Assembly (NCBI GenBank): GCA_947579665.1
Contig: OX388350.1
Coordinates: 2,666,001-2,730,000 of the forward strand
Source of the DNA: Sympetrum striolatum
Lineage: Eukaryota; Arthropoda; Insecta; Odonata; Libellulidae
DNA length: 64,000 nt
Reading direction: 5' to 3'
Under the pieces are notes generated by a model. It searched no databases. It saw only the letters and a list, made by a program, of their open reading frames with translations, and was not told the DNA's origin. A program made the translations under genes and the position numbers. Positions 14,366-26,511 of this stretch are shown one piece after another (the first letter of the stretch is position 1; every line of letters begins with the position of its first letter).

Positions 14366-17300
14366 CAAATTTCAGGGAATGGTTGCGTGTGTTTCTAAAT
14401 AGTAATAATTATTGAAACGGAATTGGGATCTTCCTGTTTCAATTATAGAAAATTTTATTCTAATAAAGTTAATGGACCTCCTTTAATTTCCATACACGAG
14501 TTTATATATGAGAATGTTCTACATATGTGCGTATTATTTCTATCATAAAAAATATAATTGATCTGATATTTTCTAGTAGAATTGTGTGAAGCGGACATTA
14601 AATGCAATTCATAGTGCTTCCACCGAAGGGGAATGTATATCCTCGATGGTAGACTGAAGGCCAATATTACGTACGAGAGTAAAAACTACATCTATTATAG
14701 GACAAGTGGGAACTTGTCATGAGTTACAATGGATTACGCATTGTCACTTTGAAAGATAAATTAAGTTTCCGGTGTATTCTACGTTCTCTTTAAAAGTTGG
14801 TAATAAAGTGGGGGAAATACCCTTAAGAATACAGGAATGTGAATGAATAATATGACAATCGTTAATTACTACTCTCAGCGCATCTCTTAAAAGATTTATC
14901 TTACAAGTCACAATCGCTACCGGGATAATATATCTTTCCGTGGTCCTAAGAGTAGATTACTGTCATGATGAAGCTTAATGCTTTCCTCTTTTGTGTTTAA
15001 TACCTGAAAAGAAAAAGAAACTGCTTTCATTTTTGAAGAAATAGCCAATGGAATGTTATTAATTTTCGGGGAATAGAAATAAATGTTTCCTCTGTGAAAT
15101 GAGTTATTTTTCTACTTATGAGTGACAAGGTTTTGTGCCTCCATTTTGTTAGAACACACTTAAGACCGAATTCCAAATTTACTCAGAATAGAGTTGTTCA
15201 AAAGGATGTTTTTTCGCATCAATATTCCACGAATTCGTCTTTGCCATGCACAGGAATTGTTCAAAGTTTTATTCGATGCTCCACTTCCATAGTAAACGGT
15301 GGAAGTTGATGGTAATCATGATTTCCTTTCTATTCAGAGTTTTCTTCACCAAGATAAATATCCAATTGTGTAAATGTGGAAATTTTAGAAAGGAACGAAC
15401 TTCCTCTCTGTTTTTGTTGATCACGAATGCCACATGTTTTGAAAAGGTTTCTAGGCTGTTCAATTGCCAGAGATTTTGTTTCAATGATCTAGTTTTTTAT
15501 TTTCTAAGTACCCAATCTCATTACGTACTTTGCTTCTGATTGCATGTTAAAGTCTGGGCAAAGGAACTGCTGAAGTTCTTTAATTTTACCTTTCCGTGCA
15601 AGAAAAAATATTCTACAGAAGAAAATACTATATTTACATCTTTACCGCTGTTCCTTTGGGGTTTTAAGATTTCTAGTCCACCAATTTTTATTTTAATAAT
15701 GTTATGATATTAACATGATAGTGTAAAAATAATATCATACATCGCAATCTACTTACAAAATGTTATCCATCTTTCCTTTTTTGGAAATTGCCGCCCAATA
15801 TGAGAATAATTTGAAGTTGGGCGAGTTAAACATAAGAGTAAAACACTACTTTCTTTGTCGTGTTTGGGACTAAAAAATCCCATCTTAGGATTAATAAAAC
15901 ATTTGCTAGAGTGGTGTTGGGAGGTAAAGATTTGGAATTGCAGAGTAGAAAATTAGTGATGAATTGAAATCTAAGAAAAGGTTTCTTTTATGAAGAATAA
16001 TGCGAAAGTTTCAACCCGTACGAAGAATAGCGGATTCGGCAGGATTCTACCAAAAGAACTGAAACACTTTCTTAGCTCAAAATATTAGGGCTGAAAGTTA
16101 ATGGAGAATTTAAGGAAATGATCAATGTTTATAAATAGAACGTGTTTACTTCTTACTAAGTCCTTCTAGAGTCTTAAGATGCCCATTGTTGGTAAATGGA
16201 GTACTCTGCGCTCCAAAGGAAAAGCGTTATGAGGATATTGAAAATATAAATGATTGGAAAAGAAATTAGAGCATCGAAAGTTATAAAATGTAATGTAAAT
16301 TAAATCATGTAATTATAATATTTTGCATAGATAAATTTAAAAATGCTGTACTATTGTAAAAACCAATTGTAAAATATAACATTTAATTACAAATTAAATA
16401 TTGAATAAAAATCAGAACATGGCGAAGAAAATTTGGAATTACAGGAAATTATTATGTACGTTTGTTAAAGAACAGGGCGATTAAGGGAGATATTCATCGT
16501 TGGATGAGCATCGAAGAAAAATCAGGAACTCAAAAAAAAATTAAGAAGTCTGACGTGATTAGTGATCATACCTTAATATTCTACGATGATTGCTGACCAT
16601 TAATTCCTATTTCTCCCCAGAACGGATCAAAACGGCTGAATATCTGTCCTGTGAATGCATTCGCCCACGCGGTCCGTCAGGGTTTTGCAATCCTTTCTCA
16701 AATTGCAACTTTCAAATGTGTCGCTCGCATTTCATTGGCGTCGCAAAAAAGAATGATCCGATGGAATTCGCAGCTGTCACCCAGGAAAAGAAGTGACCTC
16801 CATCTTTTATACGTGACATTTGTGTCGCGTGTGGTTGGCAACGCACGTAAGTTAGATAACGAGGAATTGGAGCACACTCATCCATCATACTGCTCAAATC
16901 GCTATCGCCAGAAATTAGGAGGCTGATAAAGTCATCTTCTCTTCTGGACGTCCAATCACTGCATCCAAGGATAATTGTTTATGGGCGAGAGTCATTGGGA
17001 CTTAATAATATTGCCATCTTCACATCACTTACAGCATCTTTGCAATGGGGATGGACAGATTTCCTCGGTTAGAACTTCGAATCGAATCGGCAGTCGCAGT
17101 TCGAATCAGAACTAGGGTTCGATTCGAGTTAGAGGAAAATCGAGGCGCTAATGTTTTCTAACGTTCTTTCGCATATGCTGACAAATATGTCTGCCTTTCT
17201 TTGTTCTCACTCATAAGTCTTTTGAGAAGTTTGATTTAGCATTCCCTTTCAATACGATACATTTCTTATTTTCCCACATCACGGTTTTAATTTATCTTTT

Positions 17301-17840
17301 TTAAAATTCCATGCTGCCATTCGGATTTGGCACATTTACGTTGAAATTGTGATCAGCTTCAATATTGTATAGTACCAGGAGATATAATCTATTCTTATTA
17401 TAAATGAAATTGAATAATCAATGAAAATCCGTGAAGAATCCACTTACGAGAAGGTTTAGACATAAAAATATTTGCATATGATAATGAGTCTCTTGAAATT
17501 TTACAACGCTCTACTGAAAAGGAAGGGCTACCTACTTTAGGGCCTGTACAAGTCATTTTTATGATTTTCACAAACTAATGGTTTGTTCTTAAACATTTAT
17601 CCATAGTTTCACAATGAGAGTTCAATCCTGATTTATTATTGGAGGTGAAATAGAAAAGGACGAAGGTTGATCAATTGCAGATTAACCAAAGGAAATTTTT
17701 CTCCAAAGTTTAGACAGTAAATAAAAGTTTCACTTTTCATTTAACGTTATGCGACAAATCTTTACTTATTCGATAGTCTTCCTCATTATTTTATCTTCTC
17801 CGAGAAGATTCAATCGCGGCTTTGGGCATATGGAATTTCG
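14366..17840. other. Non-coding AT-rich DNA
   Basis: No recognisable feature. A slightly GC-richer interval at 16590-16930 is open in two + strand frames, without any motif I know. Confidence 0.45.
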
Positions 17841-17844
17841 CAAT

Positions 17845-18300
17845 ATTACTTAGCGTTAGTTAGGTCTCACCTTGAGTATGCATGTAGTGTATGGGACCCC
17901 ACCGAGAAATGTCATATTCGGGATTTAGAAAAAGTACAATGAAAGGCAATACGATTTGAAAAGAATTGCTACGATAAAACAGCGAGTGTCACTCAGGTGT
18001 TACAGGACTCAGGATGGGAATCATTAGAAGATGGAAGCAAAATTCAAAGGACAAAGTTATTAAATAAGTTCAGAGAAATTACGTTCTCAGATGATGTAAC
18101 CTATATAATGCGACCCCCCTGTTATATGGGCCGTTCTGATACTGCAAGGAAGATTAGGGAAATAGATGCTAGAAAGAATCGCTTCAAGAATTCATTTTTT
18201 CCGCGAAGTATACGCGAAAGCAACCGTTTAGGGAAATAGAGTCCAGGTGCTTGCACCCCCTGCCACACGCCGAAAGCAGGGTTCTTACATAGACATAGAC
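17845..18300 (+). mobile_element. LINE (CR1/Jockey-type) reverse-transcriptase C-terminal relic and 3' end
   Basis: One frame reads LALVRSHLEYACSVWDP, then IRDLEKVQ-stop-KAIRFEKN, then TASVTQVLQDSGWESLE, and ends FKNSFFPRSIRESNRLGK-stop at 18239. LVRxHLEYAxxVWDP, LEKVQRxAxRF, LQxLGWExLE and KNSFFPRxIREWN are the ordered landmarks of the C-terminal part of CR1/Jockey-like non-LTR polymerases, so the element and its orientation are clear. The TGA at 17940-17942 inside LEKVQ-KA and the absence of the upstream RT core show that it is dead and 5'-truncated. The 3' region carries TTGCACCCCCTGCCACACGCC and an ACATAGACATAGAC tail. Confidence 0.85.
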
Positions 18301-19440
18301 AATAGACTTTCCGCAAATTCTAGTCATAAGAATCGAAACCCTTTGCATCCGAATCAGGCTCAAATCATTGCTGCCAATTCTAATTCGAATTGCAATTAAG
18401 AACTGCCTCGGTCCCTACATTTCTGTGCTCACGCAAGTACAATACTGTTCGAATTGGAATCAACTGCTTTGAATTTAACGGCTTAAATTCCACGAATTAA
18501 ATTCAATTATGAGCTAAATAACGGGGTTTGCATTTGAGTCTTGTACGTTTTCGCTGTCTGCATTTGGGAGGCTTTAATGAGTTTTCCTTGTCGCTTTGGA
18601 TGAAAATATAATAGGGTTTCTTCATTTAATCATTTTCAATCAGTTATCACTACCACCTAGCCTATTGCCTACCTGCAGTCTTTGCAAGAATATATAAGGT
18701 GCTGCCAAATTCTCCACTCTTGGTCACTCCCTTATGAAACAACCGTCGCGAGATGCAGCTCTACTTTTGTCCTCTGCCATCCTCAAAACATTCCATCCCT
18801 TCTAAATATTTGTTTCTCGTATAGATGATCATTCCTTCCTTCCCCATCTTCAATCCTCAGTTGATATTCAATTCCCAACTTGCCTGAGCACTCCGTGTCC
18901 TTGCCCATCCCTCTGTGACCTTCCAACCGCTGCTATGGATGCATTACCATCCCATAAAAACCTCGATATTCCGGAAAAGGTTTTAAATTTAATTTTACAA
19001 TCACTAATAATACGCAATCGAGGCAGTTACTTTAGTAACATCATCACTCATAACACGGAAGAATTTGCACTATATTTTAAAAAATTAAGATTTGTCTACG
19101 TGTTTTCCCTTAATGCCCGTATTCAAACAATTCTCAGTTGATGCTTAGTTATCGAGGAAGGTTTAAAGCATTTTGGCATGAGGGTCACTTACATTTGCAT
19201 TATCGCGTTCGCGGGCCCTGTGATGCCGGAATCACTTCTTTGATGGCCAAATATGAATCAAAAGATTTTGTAAATTTAACTGCTTTGTCGATGCTTCTTG
19301 TGCATGCGTCTTCTTTTGCGGTCTTTCCCAAACTTTATTCCTGGCACTTCATCAATTCTGAAACATCAACGGAAAACCTGGTTTCTTTGTTTGCAGAACA
19401 ATCTAATTTTCATTATTAAGTATCACAGAACACATATCGT
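18301..19440. other. Non-coding DNA
   Basis: The pyrimidine-rich stretch 18650-18930 and several chance frames show nothing recognisable. Confidence 0.45.
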
Positions 19441-19459
19441 GGGGCACCAGCATTCCTCA

Positions 19460-19615
19460 GAGCTTAGTTTGGGTCTAATAGTATCCGCCCAGAAAGTCGA
19501 AGTTCTGGGTTCGCTTCCCAGTTCCACTTATTCCTTGCGACGTCCTGGGAAGATGTTCAAAATACCTGCCCGGAAAGTGGCAGACCTGGGCTCGAGTACC
19601 AGCCAAGTCACTATT
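19460..19615 (+). repeat. Two tandem tRNA-like units
   Basis: Two successive units have the form ..GCCC-GAAAGT-G-AG..CTGGG-TCG-: ATAGTATCCGCCCAGAAAG with CTGGGTTCGCTTCCCAG (about 19480-19525), and AATACCTGCCCGGAAAGTGG with ACCTGGGCTCGAGTACCAG (about 19560-19604). The second halves are B-box and T-arm-like. They are relics of one tRNA-derived family, in tandem. Confidence 0.5.
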
Positions 19616-19659
19616 TTTCACTTCTTGCACTGCCCATTCTCCCAATTAATGTAGCGATA

Positions 19660-20310
19660 ATTTCTGTTGGATGTAAGAAGGACTGTGATTGCGTTATTAA
19701 CCTTTTACGAGTGATTACTAATCGATTAAGTAATTACTATTAGATATGTCTTTAATCTCCTATCTGCGTGTTATATCGTATAATTGTTTATTACTCATTA
19801 TCTTTTCACCATTGTTTCAAAATAGGCGGGAGCTTTATCGCTTTTAATTTGATTTGTCATCGATAAATTGTTTACTTAATTGGAAGTGAACGGAAGAGAC
19901 CTCAAAGGGACATCTCCAGATATAAGCGGAGATTTCGTCACCTCGAGAAAACAATTACACCAGATCACGGGTTGAATGATTGAAAATACCTTTGTGTCTT
20001 CTATTCAATGGGAATGTGGAAAATTAATGTCATCTCGACTGCTTTTTGCTATTCTTTCCTTGAATTTTCTAAGAGTTCTCGATCCGTCAGTGAACTTGTA
20101 AAGTCTTCCACTGTTTTTGATGCAATAATTTATCAACATTTATTGAGCATGTTTACCAAATAAATGACTAATTGCCAATTACCTGACCCATACAAATTTA
20201 AAAGTTTTAATTAGGCAATTTCCAGTCTAACGGGAATAAGTTATCTCATCAAATGAAAATCAGTTTAGCGGATTCATTTTATCTTCTCGGTGGAAACTTC
20301 AATTCTTAAA
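19660..20310. other. Non-coding AT-rich DNA
   Basis: Nothing recognised. Confidence 0.5.
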
Positions 20311-20319
20311 TTGCCAAGT

Positions 20320-20440
20320 ATTCAGGCCGAAGGTCGGCTGGTACTTCTCCAACATAAGCTACTAAGAGCTTGCACAGAGGAATGAGGTTTACTGGGCAGG
20401 ATGAGGTGTGAGGTTGTTTGGTCTTGTTTCCTAAAAATGG
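20320..20440 (+). repeat. Dispersed repeat, copy 1
   Basis: The core CATAAGCTACTAAGAG followed by AGAGGAATGAGGTTTACTGG and GCAGGATGAGGTGTG recurs in reverse orientation at 51040-51170 with few differences. No coding content was seen. Confidence 0.75.
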
Positions 20441-21540
20441 AATATCAAAAAATAACTAACAAAAGAATATATTAATGAAACCAAAAAATAAACAATAATA
20501 ATAACACTTAAATATGAAAAATTAACCATTTTAAGAAACTTAAAAGTCATTTAGTATGTGCAACTCTGTATTTTATTATTTCGTAAAAGTATCACAGTTA
20601 CAATAATAATACATTGAAGCTTTTGTAAACTATTATTTACTTACATATCAACATTATATTTTAACGTTGCAATTTCTTCTGCTTAGTTGATAATATTTTT
20701 TATGACTCGAAGATCGTAATGACATAAAACAAAGATTTCAGTAATAATATGTCACTTTTCGAGGACAACTCTTCAAAAATGCGTCAGAGAGAGGTTTGGT
20801 TTATTTCTTCATCCTTTGTAAGAAGAAGCTTCTTTGCCGATTTGAGGCCGATACTTAATTCAGTTGCGATTAGCGGTTCCATTGACGTTTAATCAGTCCC
20901 TCGTCCAATTATAGATCGAATGACGTCTTCGCCCATGGCGTTCTGCCACGGCTGTTAAACCAGAAGTAACTTGGACATTTAAGTGCACTTTTTACTAAAA
21001 TAAGAAGCCCAGAAATAAAACGGCGATATCTCCTCTCCATCTTTAGAGGAAAAAATAGTTCAGGTTAACGTTCCTTGAAAGCCTCGTTAGTGGAGCCAGA
21101 ATCCATTTCCTGTTTCAAGTCAAATAATTCATTTCCTTATAATGAAAAAGAATTTGGAAAAATCATATGACGACAGGTAAAAACCAAAGCGAAGAATCGA
21201 TATTATTATAAATAATAATATCGATATTTAAGTCGACCGATACGTTAAAATACCCTTTTTCTGAATGACCGAAAATTCGTGTACAATAATATCCATTTCA
21301 ATAGAATCTGCATGAGAGGCATTCATCCTGAAGAACCCCACTCGGGCTCATCAATTTGAGGGAGTTATCAAATTGTCACCGAAAATGCTTTGATATTGCA
21401 CCAGAAACCCTTAAGATCGCCTTCCTGTAGCTAAGACATCACTGTCATATCCAGATAATCGGATTTTTTTATGAATAATCCAATTTGCCGAACTGATGTA
21501 AATCTTTATAATTAGATGTTGTTCTTAACACCTATCGTCT
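20441..21540. other. Non-coding AT-rich DNA
   Basis: Only a short perfect palindrome (21197-21226) stands out. Confidence 0.5.
21197..21226. repeat. Short perfect palindrome
   Basis: ATCGATATTATTA and TAATAATATCGAT flank a 4-base centre and form a 13-bp stem. Confidence 0.9.
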
Positions 21541-21549
21541 TAAGGTAAC

Positions 21550-21740
21550 ATGTAATAATAATAATAATATTTATTAATCCAGAGACATACGCAGGCATGT
21601 ATAGGACAAGTCAATCAACATATTCACAGACAGTCAATACATAATGAATAGAATACATAATGTACATAATAATTTAGGCATAATGAATAATAAACAGTCA
21701 ATACATAATGAATTACATTAACGCAACACACTCAAAATAC
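21550..21740. repeat. (TAA)n and CAGTCAATACATAATGAAT repeats
   Basis: A TAA microsatellite near 21555 is followed by a stretch in which CAGTCAATACATAATGAAT occurs twice (about 21633 and 21695) with related TACATAATG phrases between. It looks like the AT-rich tail of an old retroelement. Confidence 0.6.
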
Positions 21741-21788
21741 ATGATATCTAGTAGCAATATAGAGTTTAATCACACTTTCTTTTCAATC

Positions 21789-21891
21789 ATAAATTCTTCT
21801 ACGCTATAGTAAACTTTATCTTTAAAAAAAATTTTAATTTTGTTTGAATTTTTTTAACAGATAAAGTTTACTATAGCGTAGAAGAATTTAT
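21789..21891. mobile_element. Fold-back MITE-like element 1
   Basis: A perfect 33-bp inverted repeat (21789-21821 and 21859-21891) encloses a 37-base AT-rich loop. The arms contain CTTCTACGCTATA, which is also the terminal core of the fold-back element at 61911-62047. Perfect arms suggest a recent or actively folding copy. No coding capacity. Confidence 0.85.
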
Positions 21892-24025
21892 TAGAATTTC
21901 ACTAATTAGAATTTACAAGAATTTAGTAGAATTGAACCTAGCAAAACCTGAAACATAAAAGTTACTAACAAATTACATATCCTGACACAAGATGACTTTT
22001 GATGACTTGCCAAGTTCTTTCTTCAGATATGTCATTTAAATCGATTCTTGATGTGAAAAAACCTACGTACGAGCATATATATACAGAGAGCATACGAGCA
22101 TCGCACAAGCATTCTACTTAATTATTCGTATTTAAGTACTACAAAAACTCTTTTAATTGGTTCCTCGATTTCTGTTTATCTACTCTTTTTCTAGTTCATG
22201 TCTTATTCAACCGACTACTACATGATTTGAGTCACAGTCAAGCGCAATTTCAGTGTCCCCTCGAATGCGTTGCATATTTAGGCCTCTCTCTCCACCACCA
22301 CACTGACAAATAGTTAATTATAGAGGCTCTTTTAAGTTTCGACTCGTGGCAATGAGAAATGATAAACATTTCCATTGAAGAATTAAAAAACGAATGAAAT
22401 TTTCCTCCGGTGTTTTTCTGCAGTGGAAGTGGCACTTCCCGATGGCCTGTCAGTTGCTCCGTCTAGAAGCAATCGGTATATGTTTAATGCATTCCGCTAA
22501 TAGCTTCATCCTGTTTACTCTTCCTGGCCGTGTATCACCAATAGTGACACTTCCGGATTCACCGCTCCTCACATCAATTGCTTTACTTCCTTATTGACTG
22601 ATGCCTTGGCCTTGACCACCCAAACTTCAAAACACATCTCTCAAGTCGTCATCTCTCTTTTTTGTATCTGAGAATTTAGTTTCACTTTCTACATCGATAT
22701 CAAAATGCTCTATAATCTGATCTAAGAAGTGAACTAGATTAAGAATGATAAAACAGGAATGATGGATTTGACACACCCACTGCTCTACGCCACTGTCAGC
22801 TTAAGGGGAAATTAAGGAATATTGAAAGCTTTTTTATGAACATGCAATCAATAAGCAAATAATTATTATTGCCATTTTCTGAAACGTGAAGATTTTTAAG
22901 GATTTGCAAAGCGATTATTGATAATAACGTAAAGACCGTATATTTTCGGTTATAATAATAACGTTTAAGTGCTTTCATAAATCGAGTAAGACTGGAGACC
23001 TAAAAGGCATAATGGTAAAGCAGTCTTAGTTTAATAAAAGAGGAAGTCCTTATTCGTAAGGAAACGGAAAGAGCACCGCAATTGGGCATTAAGAAATACC
23101 GTAACAAAGGAAAAACGAAGAAATTTAAAGTAAAACGTTCATCTTATTTCGATGATCGGCGTAAAAATTCATGCTCAAAAATGACGACTGTCATTCCATG
23201 TGATGGTAAAACGAATATTCGCTAAATCTGAAATGCTCTAGATAAAGTACGAGTCGTATTAGTCAACCTATTATAGACCCTTCTATTTTCTCGTATTCAA
23301 AAAATACGAAAAGTAAGAATAAAATTTAGGCGAATTAGAGGCTGGAAAATGTATTACACCATCTGAGAAAAAATTATTTCAATGAATTACATATTTTTGA
23401 ATTTTTTTCATGGAAACAGCATTTTCTGGCAACTCATGCTATTTCACCAATCGACTCTTAAACGTGAAATTTCCTCTTAGTAACTATTCCTAGCGAATTA
23501 AAGAACGATCATCGATGAAAAGAGAATTATAAATGACGCAGAAAGGATTCCTTGTACAACTGAAAGTTGAATGATTATATCTGAACTTTAAATTTACAAT
23601 TAATCTCTTGAAAATAGTGGGTTATTACCAATTGGAAGGGCCAATATTATTTACTCAATGAATGTAAGGAGTTCCCTTCGTGAGAATGGCTGCCTGTAGA
23701 AGAATGAAATGTTTTGAGAAGTTCTACTTTTAGATTTTCCGCTCTACATTTTAGGAATTCGTAAAGTGAGGTGATCGTGTGCACCGAGAATTATCCAAAT
23801 ATGCTGAGACCAACCAGAAAGAGTAACCAGAGTATTAGTATCGGTAGTCACAAGTAAAGTTTAAATTAGCATATATTCAATAGTTAAGCGTCTTTACTGC
23901 GATTTTCGATGGAAAGCATCCAAAAAGAGATCGAATAAAAAAGTATATTTCATTGATAATAACTTAATAATTGTTACTCGAAGGCTGACCGAAGCGAAGC
24001 TTATAATTCTCAAACACAAATATCA
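21892..24025. other. Non-coding AT-rich DNA
   Basis: No recognisable gene or element. Confidence 0.5.
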
Positions 24026-24032
24026 AAGGTCT

Positions 24033-24130
24033 TCACTTTGTGGAACTCCATGCTCCACGGTAAATGACTATGCAAAAATTCTGTGTAGAAATTTTGCATA
24101 GTCATTTACCCTACTATCTCGCAAAGTGAT
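24033..24130. repeat. Hairpin-forming inverted repeat
   Basis: Inner arms GGTAAATGACTATGCAAAA (24059-24077) and their perfect complement (24092-24110) form a 19-bp stem around a 14-base loop. Outer arms TCACTTTG and CAAAGTGA extend the fold with an imperfect middle. It could be a tiny MITE or a small-RNA precursor-like hairpin; sequence alone does not decide. Confidence 0.75.
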
Positions 24131-25820
24131 AAATTTTAAGTGGTTGTGAGTTGAGACTATCAGGGGATCAGAGAATATGATACAAGTAAATTGAATGTCT
24201 ATTAGTTATTAATTATAAAGAAGAAGAAAATAAATGCTATGCAGGAAAATTTCTCAATTTAATCTTTCAACAATAGAAAGACATATCTAAACCTTTAATT
24301 ATTCTGTATTCATATCCGTTTGAAATAATTAATTCGTATTATTGGGATCTCATGCAAATATTTTACATTAAACTACGCTACACACCCTAGCAAGAAAGCA
24401 AACTCCTCCGAGATGCAACAAAAAGACTGCGCAGTTTATTTAGAGAGCTATGTAGCTGATTTGATTTCACTCATGTGAAACATTATCCATCTCTTCAATA
24501 ATTTCTTTCCCAGAGAGGTATTTTGCTTTCAACTTCAAATTACAAATCCGCCGTTAAGAATTTATTTAATTCTCATTTCGGATACTGGGTTTAGTTGCAT
24601 TAATCTCCCAAAAGTGGTAAAACGTAAACATTACAGTTAATCCCAATCTCCGTAAGAGACGATATCTCTCCTGAAGCACATTTAAACCGCCTCAGCTCAA
24701 AAATGTAATTGATATATGTTGATGTTGGATTTTCTTGTTCTGTAGTACTGATATATGTCACCTGCCTGGCGGAAATTTACCATCTTTTTAATATAAATCT
24801 TTTACTTAAAATAATACTATGTAACATTTAGGATGCGCATTCCGTGTCTCTTGTGGTACAGATGAGCCTTTTTTGCGTAAGCAATTCCACAATGAAGAAA
24901 GATCATCTAAATAAACTCGCAGTTATTTCCGCCAGTATTTCTAAAATAGACCATTGTCGACGTCACGTTCTCACAATAGATTCAGAAATCGGTAAATATT
25001 AGTTTTCTCTTTGTACTTACGTCATTTCTGATGTGAAATTTGAAATGCAAAGATTGACTTCAGTGCCTGAATACTTTATTCAACTCAAATTTATGTCCTG
25101 AAACGGATTTACCAATTTTCTCCAATATGTTGTTGATTAACGTTCTAGTTAATCGAAATTGGCTTTCTCTCTTCCATAAAGAGACGATTTTGGCATTATT
25201 TAGAAATTCCTCTCTATATAATTCACGCGTTGGTGAGAATGTTTATGCGATCGGATTTCTCAAACTTTCTTTAGACACCATAGAGCACTCAGTTCAATCC
25301 GTGAACGTGATTGGACTTCACCATCGACATATTCGACAGTGGAAACTCATTCACAGTGAGAATCCTCGTGCTTCGTGCATTGGCTCCAGTTCAATGGAAT
25401 GACGTCAATCGCAGCTTTAGAGGAATATTTTAAACTTCCTCTCCCTCACGAAGAGACTTATGTAATGGAGACCCCATTGACGTGTTTTCAATCCTTTGTC
25501 GGACAATGAACTGAATAAAATAGATAAAAGAGAGGAAATATATCAACCAGTGGAATCTAAAAGCAATGCCCTACGTTTTGACTTATAAATTAATCCGTTT
25601 AAATGGAAGAGCAAATTCTGGCTCAATATCAGTTTCGGTACGGAAGCTTCGACAGTTTTGAACCGTATTTTTCACTTCGAGCATTAAATTCTGTAGTAAT
25701 ATCCGGAAATTTTTTGCTATGAGTATCTTTTTGATAAAAAGACACTATGGAATAAAAATCGTGATACTAAAGAGGTAATCAAAGTAAAATCGATTGTGGC
25801 AGGCTTTACCGAGTGGAAAT
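24131..25820. other. Non-coding DNA
   Basis: A 91-codon + frame at 25127-25402 has no recognisable motif. Nothing else noted. Confidence 0.45.
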
Positions 25821-25825
25821 CCACA

Positions 25826-26205
25826 ACAGAGGATGCTAAGAATAAAGACTTACAAATAATTTTTTCCACACATTTATTTGAAACACGACCGGTTCCGGTA
25901 TCTTACTCTCCCTTATTTCTTTGTACTCTCCCTAAAAGCTCTCTCCCACATAAGACCAACCTTTACCCCCCGGAAAGTTCCCACAAGACCTAACCCTTCT
26001 TTCTCCCACCTCCCCCCCCTTCTCTCTACCCTTCCCTATTGCTTTGTTTCCTTACACCCACCAAATACCACTCCTTTTCCCTACATAAGCCTTCTTGTTT
26101 GTAATTTCCTCACCTGAAGATAGCCGATATGTGCCGAAACCGGTCGTGTTTCAAATAAATGTGTGGAAAAAGTATTTGTAAATCTTTATTCTTAACATCC
26201 TCTGT
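25826..26205. mobile_element. 380-bp inverted-repeat element with CCGGTTTCGGC arms
   Basis: The left arm (25826-25901) and right arm (26127-26205) are reverse complements over about 75 bases with few mismatches, running from ACAGAGGATG outside to the CACGACCGGTT core inside. The roughly 225-base centre is pyrimidine-rich, with an almost pure C/T tract at 26005-26040. No transposase is encoded. The right arm contains CTGAAGA (26114-26120), GAAAC (26136-26140) and CGGTC (26141-26145) in the order of a hammerhead ribozyme core. Such motifs are known from the terminal repeats of Penelope-like elements, and a relic of one lies 2 kb downstream. Confidence 0.75.
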
Positions 26206-26511
26206 AACCAAAGTAATTGGTCGATTATTAAAACATAAATATTAATTGCCTTCTTTGTTAAATTTTGCGTGAATATATCTTTCATAGGGCAGACAAAGAG
26301 AACATTTTAGAAAGGAGTGATATGGAAAAAGCGGTTTCAACATCTTACAGATTTGATGACGGAGAGCAACTCAATCGTGAAATAAAAATATCTGCGTATA
26401 GAAGTATTTCTCCTCCTCTGATGGTTCCTTAACACGAATTCAAGGCCCTATTTCTAGTCTATATTTAAGAATGGATTCCTTCAAATATTTATAATCGTGG
26501 CTTCCTTGACT
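26206..26511. other. Non-coding DNA
   Basis: Nothing recognised. Confidence 0.5.
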
